Below, one piece after another: positions 7,934-13,860 of a stretch of DNA of 13,860 bases. The translations under genes were made by a program, and so were the position numbers. The notes beneath the pieces were generated by a model that was not told the DNA's origin, ran no database searches, and saw only the letters and a list, made by a program, of their open reading frames with translations. This DNA is from Gammaproteobacteria bacterium (GTDB lineage: Bacteria > Pseudomonadota > Gammaproteobacteria > UBA4575): the NCBI GenBank assembly GCA_027297825.1, contig JAPUHH010000024.1, forward strand, positions 1-13,860. The letters run 5' to 3'. Within the stretch, counting starts at the first letter, position 1, and each line of letters opens with the position of its first letter.

Positions 7934-8425
7934 ATGAGAATGCTAGTAAAGATATTCGTTCTTGTTCTATATGTTGGCCTTGCAACAGTCTCAGTAGCAC
8001 AAGATTTTTATGTGTATCCTGCGAAGGGTCAGTCACAAGAACAGACCGAGAAAGATAAATTTGAGTGTTATTCCTGGGCAAAAAACCAAACCAAATTTGA
8101 TCCCATGGAAATGCCCAAAGCCACGTCTGCACCCCCTGCACAAGAACCCGAAAAAGGAGGTGCGGGGCGTGGAGCGATCATGGGTGCTGCTGGCGGGGCT
8201 ATTATTGGCGGAATCGCAGATGGTAAAGCGGGTGAAGGCGCAGCCATAGGCGCAATTGCTGGCGGCCTGTTTGGTGGTGCGCGCAGAAGTTCGCAGAGAA
8301 AACAGGATCAAGCTCAACGACAACAATGGGAACAACAACAAGCCAACCAATATGCTAGTGCACGTAACGAATACAACCGTGCCTATGTTGCCTGCTTAGA
8401 TGCTCGCGGATATTCGGTCAAGTAA
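7934..8425 (+). CDS. Glycine-zipper (YMGG-like) exported protein
   Basis: The 163-residue protein has a signal peptide (1-22, cleavage SVA|Q), then 'DFYVYPAKGQSQEQTEKDK' with a conserved FECYSW (Cys 45), a proline-rich linker, and a long glycine-zipper segment (about 75-115) in which Gly recurs every few residues among Ala and Ile. A Gln/Arg-rich stretch (120-138) follows, and the C-terminus ends 'YVACLDARGYSVK' (Cys 154). Glycine zippers pack as helical hairpins in membranes, and YMGG-like proteins are usually placed in the outer membrane or periplasm. The two cysteines bracket the zipper and could be disulfide-bonded. ATG 7934 (GGAG at 7919-7922) is preferred to an upstream GTG at 7904. Only 13 bases separate it from the next gene, so the two are co-transcribed. 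Confidence 0.88.
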   Translation: MRMLVKIFVLVLYVGLATVSVAQDFYVYPAKGQSQEQTEKDKFECYSWAKNQTKFDPMEMPKATSAPPAQEPEKGGAGRGAIMGAAGGAIIGGIADGKAGEGAAIGAIAGGLFGGARRSSQRKQDQAQRQQWEQQQANQYASARNEYNRAYVACLDARGYSVK

Positions 8426-8426
8426 A

Positions 8427-8432
8427 AGGAGG
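8427..8432 (+). promoter_or_regulatory. Strong ribosome binding site (AGGAGG)
   Basis: A full consensus AGGAGG lies six bases ahead of ATG 8439 and just after the TAA of the glycine-zipper gene. It fixes the start of the four-cysteine protein and rules out the in-frame upstream extension from 8400. Confidence 0.85.
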
Positions 8433-8438
8433 ATAATA

Positions 8439-8837
8439 ATGAATCGATTTATTCAAATAATATGTTATTTGAGTTTAGTGTTTTGTTCCGGGTCTGTGAT
8501 AGCAAGTGATTTTGATGGTTCGAAACCCTTAGTTTGTGCAATTGTAGAGGTGTTAGATTGTGGGCTTCTAGATAGATGCGAACGTGTTAATCCGGAGTTG
8601 GTAAATTTACCAGATATTTTTTGGATGGATATCAAGAAAAAAGAAATGAAAGGTGGTGATCGCACCACAAAAATCCAACAGGTCACTCATGAGGAGGAGA
8701 GTGTCATTCTGCAGGGAACTACCGGTAACGGTAGAGGTTGGTCCGTTTTATTGTCGGAAAATACTGGAAAATTTACTGGAGCTGTAGCAGGAGTTGAATT
8801 TGGGTTTCTGGTTTTTGGTTCATGCGCTGTAGACTAA
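8439..8837 (+). CDS. Conserved exported four-cysteine protein of unknown function
   Basis: The 132-residue protein has a signal peptide (1-22, cleavage VIA|S) and a mature part beginning 'SDFDGSKPLVCAIVEVLDC'. It holds four mature cysteines (33, 41, 47, 129), enough for two disulfides. Other recognisable segments are 'VNLPDIFWMDIKKKEMKG' (55-72), 'DRTTKIQ' (74-80), 'NGRGWSVLLSENTGKFTG' (97-114) and a closing 'FLVFGSC'. The spacing suggests a small beta-sandwich. I recognise this as a widespread exported hypothetical of proteobacteria with no assigned role. It is tightly linked to the glycine-zipper gene (13 bases), so it likely shares expression with it and with the DUF3313-like gene. Confidence 0.85.
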   Translation: MNRFIQIICYLSLVFCSGSVIASDFDGSKPLVCAIVEVLDCGLLDRCERVNPELVNLPDIFWMDIKKKEMKGGDRTTKIQQVTHEEESVILQGTTGNGRGWSVLLSENTGKFTGAVAGVEFGFLVFGSCAVD

Positions 8838-9141
8838 AAGCTAAATAATCTTTCCTAAAACATATAATTATCTATTATGCAAGATAGAGTGTATTTTTGT
8901 AAAATAGATTTACATTCTGTCCAGCGTATTTTTACATCATGATTGACTTCGGCGTGCAAGCAAAAAAATGTAAATCTTCTCCAATCTACCAAAGTGTGTT
9001 AGTAGCAAATTCAACTTGATTAGTCTATTGGTCTTTTTTAAGTAAGTTGAAATATTAGTGTTACGCATAAAGTTGTTCGCGAATTAATTAATATCGGATA
9101 AGTTTTGTAAAGAATTAAATTTAATACTTTAAATTGTAAAA
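8838..9141. other. Intergenic region, AT-rich, no gene seen
   Basis: These 304 bases separate the exported-protein cluster from the SpoIIAA-like gene. I see no plausible coding frame in either direction and no convincing terminator with a U-tract. The only structure noticed is the 11-base inverted repeat at 8906-8977, listed separately. The final 40 bases before ATG 9142 are almost all A and T. Confidence 0.6.
8906..8977. repeat. Inverted repeat, 11-base arms, 50-base loop
   Basis: AGATTTACATT (8906-8916) and AATGTAAATCT (8967-8977) are exact reverse complements. No coding frame lies between the arms. It could be a short mobile-element remnant, a paired binding site or chance. The arms differ from those of the 6320-6420 repeat, so the two are not copies of one element. 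Confidence 0.4.
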
Positions 9142-9471
9142 ATGTCTATTGAATTTGAACAAGGGAATAACGATGTTGCGGTGTTTCGAGTGTCAGGGGT
9201 ACTCAAAAAAAATGAATTTGAGGGCGCGCAATGTAAAATCGAAGAAGTAATTAAGAAGACTGGACATATGCAGATTCTGATTATCACTGAGAATTTTGAA
9301 GGGTGGGAACACTCAGGGGACTGGGGAGACTGGTCATTTGCAGAGCGAAATGATTCCTATATAGATAAAATTGCAGTGGTAGGGGATGAAAAGTGGAGAG
9401 ATTCAGTTTTTGCTTTTACCGGCAAAGGCTTTCGACCGGTTGCGATTGAATATTTTGATGCAGGCCAATAG
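9142..9471 (+). CDS. SpoIIAA-like (STAS/SEC14-type) protein, ended by an amber codon
   Basis: The 109-residue cytosolic protein has no signal peptide. It follows the SpoIIAA-like pattern: a first strand 'VAVFRVSGVLKKNEF' (12-26), a helix, 'MQILIITENFEGW' (43-55), and 'YIDKIAVVGDEKW' (73-85) with a late 'FTGKGFRPVAIEYFDAGQ' (92-109). Family members usually continue about 12 more residues, with a 'xARxWL' helix. Here the frame meets TAG at 9469-9471 and then reads ATARQWLANAE before TAA at 9507. The short product may still fold, since the missing part is a terminal helix. No Shine-Dalgarno sequence precedes ATG 9142. The role of these proteins is not well known; they resemble regulators or lipid-binding domains. 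It stands 100 bases ahead of the large membrane protein gene. Confidence 0.85.
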   Translation: MSIEFEQGNNDVAVFRVSGVLKKNEFEGAQCKIEEVIKKTGHMQILIITENFEGWEHSGDWGDWSFAERNDSYIDKIAVVGDEKWRDSVFAFTGKGFRPVAIEYFDAGQ

Positions 9472-9507
9472 GCTACTGCGCGTCAGTGGTTGGCTAACGC
9501 TGAATAA
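9469..9507 (+). other. Amber codon and in-frame C-terminal remnant of the SpoIIAA-like gene
   Basis: TAG at 9469-9471 is followed without a frame change by eleven sense codons (ATARQWLANAE) and a TAA at 9505-9507. The eleven residues match the expected helical end of SpoIIAA-like proteins. One base change from a Glu (GAG), Gln (CAG) or Leu (TTG) codon would produce the TAG. The full reading would be 121 residues, a usual length for the family. Confidence 0.6.
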
Positions 9508-9571
9508 AATTCTAATTTTAATCTAGTTGTAATTACCAAGTTTGAATTTAATAATAAATGGTCATTTGGTA

Positions 9572-11395
9572 ATGTGTACTCGTTTTATTGTTGTAGTAAG
9601 TACTCTTTACTTGGCTCTATCTGTAGCATCACTCAAAGCGGACTGGATTAATCTTACAGGTGCGGAGACTGCACCTAATATTGCTGAAATTTATATTTTA
9701 GATGATCATGTAAAATTAGTACTTGAAATATTTGTACGCGATCTCGAAACTTTTGAAGAATTGATTCCGGATGACTGGTTGAAGGATATCAATGCAGAGC
9801 GTCCTGGGCTTGCTGAACGTATTCATATTTTTTCTTCTCAAAAATTTCAATTTGTTACTGAAACGGGAGAGAAGTTAACCGCTAAAATAAATTTGGTCGA
9901 ACCACGCCTGCGCAAAGACCGACAGTCTCCCTTTGCAGGCATGATCAATCCGATTACTCGACAACCTGTCCCTGAAGCGCCAGCTGACAAGCGTGTGCTT
10001 TATGTTGAACTTTTATTTCCCTTTAGCGAAAAACCTAAAACATTAACTATCATTCCACCACTGGATGATGAAGGTCGTGCCTTGGTCAGCATTGGCTTTA
10101 TTGCTTTTCACAAGTCGGTTCCTGTGATTGACTTTCGTTATTTAGGTGCAGCGGCTGAATTAGCTCTTAATTGGGAGGATCCTTGGTATTCAAAATTTGA
10201 TAATCCTAATTTAAAACGACATCACAAAGATGCATTGATGTCGTTTCTTTATATAGAACCGTATGAAGTAAGACACGAGATACTCATTCGAGTGAGAGAT
10301 GTTGAAGAATGGATAAAGTTTGATTTTCAAGACCAAGAATTTATCGAGATTGAAGAGCTAGAACCAGTAAAAGAAAAAATAGGAAAATTTCTTCTTTCTA
10401 AAAATAAAGTAAAAATTGATGGCATAGAGTTCGAGCCTATTCTTGACCGTATAAACTTTGTGAAGGTGGGTGTAACGGGAATCCAGTTAATGGAAAAGCC
10501 GGAACGGCTTGAAACTTCCTCTGCCATTGTGGGTGTGATCATAACTTACATTACAAAGGGCATGCCGCAGCAAGTTTCAGTGGATTGGGAATTATTTACC
10601 GATCAAGTACAGAGTGTGCCTGCTACATCCATTGATCCAGCAGGACCTTTGCTGTCGCAGGTGACGCCTGAAGATAACGTTCACACTTGGAATAATTTTT
10701 TAAAGACCTATACACTTCCTACTGTTGAAAGTGTTGTCGTTGATCCAAAAGATTTATATTTCAAGCTACCGGTTGGCACACTTTTGTGCGTGTTGGCTTT
10801 ATTTCTCATCTTTTCTAGTATAAAAACCCGCCACCAAGCCAAGCGTAATATTTACCCACAAATCGGCGTTGCTATCGTCATCGTCATCGTCGCTGTTGTG
10901 TTGTATATTTTCCCAGTCGCAATCGTATCCATTACAAGGCCTTCAATTACCGTTGCATCGCTAAGTGAGGAAGAAGCACATGCTCTGGCAAAAACTTTGC
11001 TCAAAAATATTTATCGTGCCTTTGATTTTCGTGATGAAGAACATGTGTACGATAAGCTTGCGCTTACTGTTAGTGGCGATCTGCTAACTGAAGTTTATCT
11101 GCAAAACCGTAAGTCTTTAGCCATACAAAAGGCTGGTGGCGCACAAGCAAAAATTAAAGAAGTGGATGTGCTGGGTGTAAAGGTAGACCCACTTGAAAAT
11201 AGTAAATTAGGTTATGTGTTTACAACAAAATGGACAGCATCAGGATCCGTTGGCCATTGGGGTCATGTGCATATTCGCAAGAATTTATACGAGGCAATCT
11301 TAAAAGTAGAAGCCAAAGATGAAGTTTGGAAAATTACAGGACTTGAGTTGCTTGATGAAAAACGCATTGAGCCAGGCGCTGAGCTTGTGAAATAA
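9572..11395 (+). CDS. Large exported membrane protein linked to an ABC transporter, function unknown
   Basis: The 607-residue protein starts with a signal peptide (1-23, cleavage LKA|D) and a periplasmic part of about 375 residues containing a strongly patterned segment, 'EPRLRKDRQSPFAG' then 'MINPITRQPVPEAP' (about 110-137), 'PPLDDEGRALVSIGFIAFHK' (162-181) and 'WYSKFDNPNLKRHH' (215-228). Two membrane helices follow (about 400-417 and 431-454), then a C-terminal periplasmic domain of about 150 residues ending in 'KITGLELLDEKRIEPG'. Homologues that I recall as uncharacterised lie beside LolD-like ATPase and FtsX-like permease genes, as here. TTG 9542 is an alternative start, but ATG 9572 puts the signal peptide first. 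A decayed copy of its 3' end lies at 12494-12712. The protein may be the periplasmic partner of the transporter. Confidence 0.8.
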   Translation: MCTRFIVVVSTLYLALSVASLKADWINLTGAETAPNIAEIYILDDHVKLVLEIFVRDLETFEELIPDDWLKDINAERPGLAERIHIFSSQKFQFVTETGEKLTAKINLVEPRLRKDRQSPFAGMINPITRQPVPEAPADKRVLYVELLFPFSEKPKTLTIIPPLDDEGRALVSIGFIAFHKSVPVIDFRYLGAAAELALNWEDPWYSKFDNPNLKRHHKDALMSFLYIEPYEVRHEILIRVRDVEEWIKFDFQDQEFIEIEELEPVKEKIGKFLLSKNKVKIDGIEFEPILDRINFVKVGVTGIQLMEKPERLETSSAIVGVIITYITKGMPQQVSVDWELFTDQVQSVPATSIDPAGPLLSQVTPEDNVHTWNNFLKTYTLPTVESVVVDPKDLYFKLPVGTLLCVLALFLIFSSIKTRHQAKRNIYPQIGVAIVIVIVAVVLYIFPVAIVSITRPSITVASLSEEEAHALAKTLLKNIYRAFDFRDEEHVYDKLALTVSGDLLTEVYLQNRKSLAIQKAGGAQAKIKEVDVLGVKVDPLENSKLGYVFTTKWTASGSVGHWGHVHIRKNLYEAILKVEAKDEVWKITGLELLDEKRIEPGAELVK

Positions 11396-11401
11396 CAGTA
11401 A

Positions 11402-11426
11402 CTACTGGTGGCGAGTAATTCAGTAG
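11402..11426. terminator. Weak hairpin between convergent genes
   Basis: CTACTG (11402-11407) and CAGTAG (11421-11426) can pair around a 13-base loop in the 43-base gap between the convergent stops at 11395 and 11439. There is no clear U-tract on either side, so a terminator role is only suggested by position. Confidence 0.2.
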
Positions 11427-11438
11427 ACGATCCTAGTG

Positions 11439-12407
11439 TTAATTAATCTCTGACCAGGTAGAAGAGATAACTGCATCCGAAATCGAATCACCATCAATAT
11501 CGATATCAATGGATACCCACTCATCCGGCATGATCGAGACATCGGCATTTGAATTTTTGCCAGAGATGTTGATAACGCCATTTTCTGGCAAGTGCAGATC
11601 AATAAAGTATTCGCTCAGGTCCAGCAATTCCATACCAGAAAGTGGATATGACTTTGTGGTTGCATTAAAAGTTCCGCTTTGTGCACCACTAGAAATTTTC
11701 AGTGAATTGATAGTTAATGAATAACTCGACGGTACAATTGAAAAATTGATGAGTTGTGAAATGTCCATAGCGGAAATTATGCTTTGTGATCCGCTATCTA
11801 ACGCTAGGGTATTGTTCGTTATTTTAGTCTCCAGCAATGCTGTTGTGGCATTAAACTGCAAAGCAATTTCCATTTCGCCATTTACGATAAATACTTTATT
11901 TTCTGTTCTGACTTTAAAGGAGCTTGCATTGACGCTCAATGTAAATAACCAATCTGAGCCGCTTTCAAAATGGCCGATATAAATTCCTTTTGCATCAAGC
12001 ACTGATATCATTAAATCACCGTTTACAATTACATTATCTGCACTGCAATTCGTATAGCGGAGTAATAAATCATCTCCTACAGAGACTCGATTAGACCGAT
12101 CTAAATCTTTGATCGTAAGTATGATAACGCCGCTTGGGTTATCACAGGAGTAGCTAAGCGGATCAGACACAACTACGTCATTAACGTACTGTGCTGATTG
12201 ACTTGCGATATCTGCAACCGTAAGGGTTTGTGTTAAGGATTGTACGACCTCACTACTTGTTGTCTCAGCATTGGTGAGCACGATGGTAAGACCTTCTCGA
12301 TCATCGTCATCATCATTGTTATCAAAACTGCTGACTACGAAACATTTACCAGCTATAAGTGTGAATAAGATCATGCAGGCAAAGGCAATGGCTTTGATTA
12401 TTTTCAT
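11439..12407 (-). CDS. Exported beta-rich protein with EF-hand-like Asp loop, unknown function
   Basis: The 322-residue protein reads leftward from ATG 12407. It has a hydrophobic signal (about 1-20, ending LIAGKC; not a standard lipobox because Lys precedes the Cys), an acidic Asn/Asp linker (NNDDDDD at 30-36), and a mature part rich in Ser, Thr, Val, Ile and Asn, suggesting repeated beta strands. Paired cysteines (about 88 and 121) may form a disulfide. Near the C-terminus 'DIDIDGDSISD' (about 303-313) matches a DxDxDG calcium-binding loop. I do not recognise the family. It is the only leftward complete gene in the window and separates the large membrane protein gene from the ABC genes, so it looks like an inserted unit. 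Its start lies beside a 10-base inverted repeat that includes the likely ribosome site. Confidence 0.75.
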   Translation of the reverse strand: MKIIKAIAFACMILFTLIAGKCFVVSSFDNNDDDDDREGLTIVLTNAETTSSEVVQSLTQTLTVADIASQSAQYVNDVVVSDPLSYSCDNPSGVIILTIKDLDRSNRVSVGDDLLLRYTNCSADNVIVNGDLMISVLDAKGIYIGHFESGSDWLFTLSVNASSFKVRTENKVFIVNGEMEIALQFNATTALLETKITNNTLALDSGSQSIISAMDISQLINFSIVPSSYSLTINSLKISSGAQSGTFNATTKSYPLSGMELLDLSEYFIDLHLPENGVINISGKNSNADVSIMPDEWVSIDIDIDGDSISDAVISSTWSEIN

Positions 12408-12412
12408 TTTGC

Positions 12413-12451
12413 ACTCGATTCAATCTAGCGATTGTTATGGGTGAATCGAGT
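12413..12451 (-). promoter_or_regulatory. Inverted repeat over the ribosome site of the leftward gene
   Basis: ACTCGATTCA (12413-12422) and TGAATCGAGT (12442-12451) are exact reverse complements separated by 19 bases. On the leftward transcript the hairpin's 3' arm contains the GAG that serves as the best ribosome site, five bases ahead of ATG 12407. The structure could hide the site in mRNA or act as a dyad operator in DNA. No known regulator motif is recognised. Confidence 0.4.
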
Positions 12452-12493
12452 CTAGTATTGTAGCGAAATTTAAATTTGTTTCACCACACAGTT

Positions 12494-12712
12494 AGTAGAG
12501 TTTTTAACGTGTTTAAAGTAAAATCGATAGCAATTTAACAAGTTAGCCATTGAAGGCATGTGTATATTCGCAAGTGTTTTTATTTGATAACTATGAAAGT
12601 AGAAGCTCAAGATAAAGTTTTGATAATTACACAGCTTGAATTGCTGGATGAAAATCGTATAGATCCATCTACGGGAATCACTATGAATAAAGCAAAAATG
12701 ACCAATTTATAA
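12494..12712 (+). pseudogene. Decayed second copy of the 3' end of the large membrane protein gene
   Basis: Reading from 12494 in the matching frame gives a sequence colinear without gaps with 11201-11374 of the large membrane protein gene. From 12557 the residues 'HVYIRKCFYLITMKVEAQD' and then 'ITQLELLDENRIDP' match 'HVHIRKNLYEAILKVEAKD' and 'ITGLELLDEKRIEP', 23 identities over 37 aligned positions. The fragment has stops at 12536 (TAA) and 12551 (TGA where the intact copy has TGG), and no start or upstream body. After the match it runs to a TAA at 12710-12712 with an unrelated tail. It is the remnant of a paralogue or of a duplicated gene end, and it sits where the large protein's gene would be expected relative to the ABC genes. 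Confidence 0.8.
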
Positions 12713-12789
12713 ATTATTAATGTCAATTTTTATAAGGAAGGTCTAATATCCATTCAAAGCTTTGTTTGATTTTATACGTAGAAATAATA

Positions 12790-12924
12790 ATGCAAATAAT
12801 TAAGCATATTCGTATTACCGTCCAGATTTCAAAATCAATAATAATTTTTCGAAGACTTGATGCGGAAGATTATTTCTTTCTTTGGTATAAATCCACAGAC
12901 TTATTAAAGCTTGTAGTGCCTTGA
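12790..12924 (+). CDS. Possible 44-residue ORF overlapping the ATPase start
   Basis: An ATG at 12790 opens 44 codons that begin MQIIKHIRITVQ, hold a hydrophobic and basic first half and end LLKLVVP at TGA 12922-12924. The stop overlaps the TTG start of the ATPase gene as TTGA, like the ATGA junction between the ATPase and the permease. The overlap hints at coupled translation, but no ribosome site precedes ATG 12790 and I recognise no family. It could be the residue of a decayed gene. Confidence 0.25.
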   Translation: MQIIKHIRITVQISKSIIIFRRLDAEDYFFLWYKSTDLLKLVVP

Positions 12925-13589
12925 TTAATATTAATTCACTTAGGTTTTTATACCATAAAGAATCATTTGAATTATCAATTCCTAAGCTCTCGATAGCGCC
13001 TCTTAAGAAAACAGCCATTATCGGACCTAGTGGTTCAGGTAAAACGACATTATTAAAACTAATCTCTGGAATTTTGGTCCCTCAAGAAGGAATCATTCAT
13101 ATCGACAATTTATATGTCAACGAACTAAGTGATGCACAAAGGCGCGCTTTCCGAATTAAATCAATCGGATTTATATTTCAAGACTTTGAGCTACTTGAGT
13201 ATCTAAATATTCTAGACAATATTCTTCATCCGTATCGAATCACAAAAGCGCTAACACTTACCAACAACACGCGTTCGCGTGCGCGAGAGTTAGCAGAAAA
13301 GCTCAAAATTGATGACAAGCTATACAATAAGCCAAACGAACTTTCTCAGGGGGAGCGACAACGTGCTGCGATATGTCGTGCGCTGCTTCCTAATCCAAAA
13401 TTGATTTTGGCTGATGAAGCTACGGGTAACTTAGACCCTCAAAATAAGATTCGAATTCTTGATCAGCTAATAGATTGTGTTGAAGAGCACAATGCAACGC
13501 TGATAGCTGTTACTCATGATCGTGAGTTGTTGCCATATTTTGATCATGTAGTGGACTTCCAAGAGTTTTATAAGACAGAAGTTACATGA
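12921..13589 (+). CDS. ABC transporter ATP-binding protein, LolD/MacB type
   Basis: The 222-residue protein has all ATPase motifs: Walker A GPSGSGKTT (about 35-43), a Q-loop in 'IGFIFQDFELLEYL' (82-95), signature LSQGERQ (142-148), Walker B LILADEATGNLDP (161-173) and the H-loop in VTHDRELL (197-204). Length and motif spacing fit the LolD/MacB/FtsE group, which power FtsX-like permeases in lipoprotein or peptide export and envelope remodelling rather than nutrient import. The only reasonable start in frame is TTG 12921, because an in-frame stop lies at 12888-12890 and no ATG or GTG follows it before the conserved N-terminus. No good ribosome site precedes it, so it may depend on coupling with upstream translation. 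The stop overlaps the permease start as ATGA. Confidence 0.93.
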   Translation: MININSLRFLYHKESFELSIPKLSIAPLKKTAIIGPSGSGKTTLLKLISGILVPQEGIIHIDNLYVNELSDAQRRAFRIKSIGFIFQDFELLEYLNILDNILHPYRITKALTLTNNTRSRARELAEKLKIDDKLYNKPNELSQGERQRAAICRALLPNPKLILADEATGNLDPQNKIRILDQLIDCVEEHNATLIAVTHDRELLPYFDHVVDFQEFYKTEVT

Positions 13590-13860
13590 TCAATACGCTT
13601 TATGTAGCGTGGCGGTATGTCGCACATAATAAAGTCAAGACCACGACTTTGGTGGCCTGTATAACACTCATTGGATTTCTTCCTTTAGCTTTAGAGATGT
13701 TGCTTAATGAAAGTGAACACCAGCTTTTATCAAGAGCGAATTCAACTCCTCTGTTAATAGGGGCGAAGGGCAGTGCACTTGACCTGACTATGAACACCCT
13801 ATATTTCAGTAATGAGGCGCCTGAGTTGATAACCACGGCAGCAATAAATGAAGTGGTGGC
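13586..13860 (+). CDS. FtsX/MacB-like ABC permease, 5' part only
   Basis: The frame opens at ATG 13586, overlapping the ATPase stop by four bases, and runs off the window with 91 codons. The N-terminus 'MINTLYVAWRYVAHNKVKT' is followed by a membrane helix (about 20-40), the usual first helix of FtsX-like permeases, and a periplasmic stretch with 'STPLLIGAKGSALDLTMNTL' (about 57-76). That segment is shared, from memory, with permeases of a distinct group found next to LolD-like ATPases and uncharacterised exported proteins, including zinc-regulated loci of Vibrio. The rest of the permease is outside the window, so substrate and topology cannot be judged further. Confidence 0.88.
   Translation, partial: MINTLYVAWRYVAHNKVKTTTLVACITLIGFLPLALEMLLNESEHQLLSRANSTPLLIGAKGSALDLTMNTLYFSNEAPELITTAAINEVV

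Noticed and set aside
10874..10891. Hexamer ATCGTC repeated three times
   Set aside because: It encodes alternating Ile-Val in the second membrane helix of the large protein; three in-frame copies are explained by the helix composition.
12815..13018. Leftward 67-residue frame across the ATPase start
   Set aside because: It overlaps the conserved ATPase N-terminus on the other strand, has no ribosome site worth noting and matches no family I know.

Overview
The window comes from a moderately AT-rich bacterial genome, most likely a free-living, probably aquatic gammaproteobacterium. The evidence is a complete Pqi (MCE-type) envelope operon, several proteins with Gram-negative signal peptides or lipoboxes, a LolD/MacB-type ABC pair and short overlapping gene junctions. 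Species-level assignment is not possible from sequence reading alone. No rRNA, tRNA, CRISPR array, integrase or intact insertion sequence was seen.

Left part (1-1404): the 5' end of a leftward gene for a small exported protein faces away from a rightward gene for a prokaryotic pentameric ligand-gated ion channel (Cys-loop receptor superfamily). The channel gene looks more GC-rich than what follows it.

Second part (1654-6319): four tightly overlapping genes encode a two-piece PqiA, a three-MCE-domain PqiB and the lipoprotein PqiC. Together they resemble an intermembrane lipid transport machine spanning the periplasm. A fifth gene, for a conserved lipoprotein of unknown function, follows after about 77 bases.

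Third part (6591-8837): four small exported proteins follow one another on the + strand. They are a two-cysteine alpha-helical protein, a DUF3313-like protein, a glycine-zipper protein and a four-cysteine protein. Each has its own ribosome binding site. They look like an envelope module, but no biochemical function can be assigned.

Fourth part (9142-13860): a SpoIIAA-like (STAS/SEC14-type) cytosolic protein ends at an amber codon, after which the same frame continues with what looks like the normal C-terminus. Next comes a large exported membrane protein with two central membrane spans, then a leftward gene for an exported beta-rich protein with an EF-hand-like Asp loop. After that lies a decayed second copy of the 3' end of the large membrane protein gene, then an ABC ATPase (apparent TTG start) overlapping the start of an FtsX/MacB-like permease that runs off the window. 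The large membrane protein, ATPase and permease probably form one export or envelope-remodelling system whose gene order has been disturbed by duplication and insertion. This rearranged locus is the best candidate for a poorly described system.
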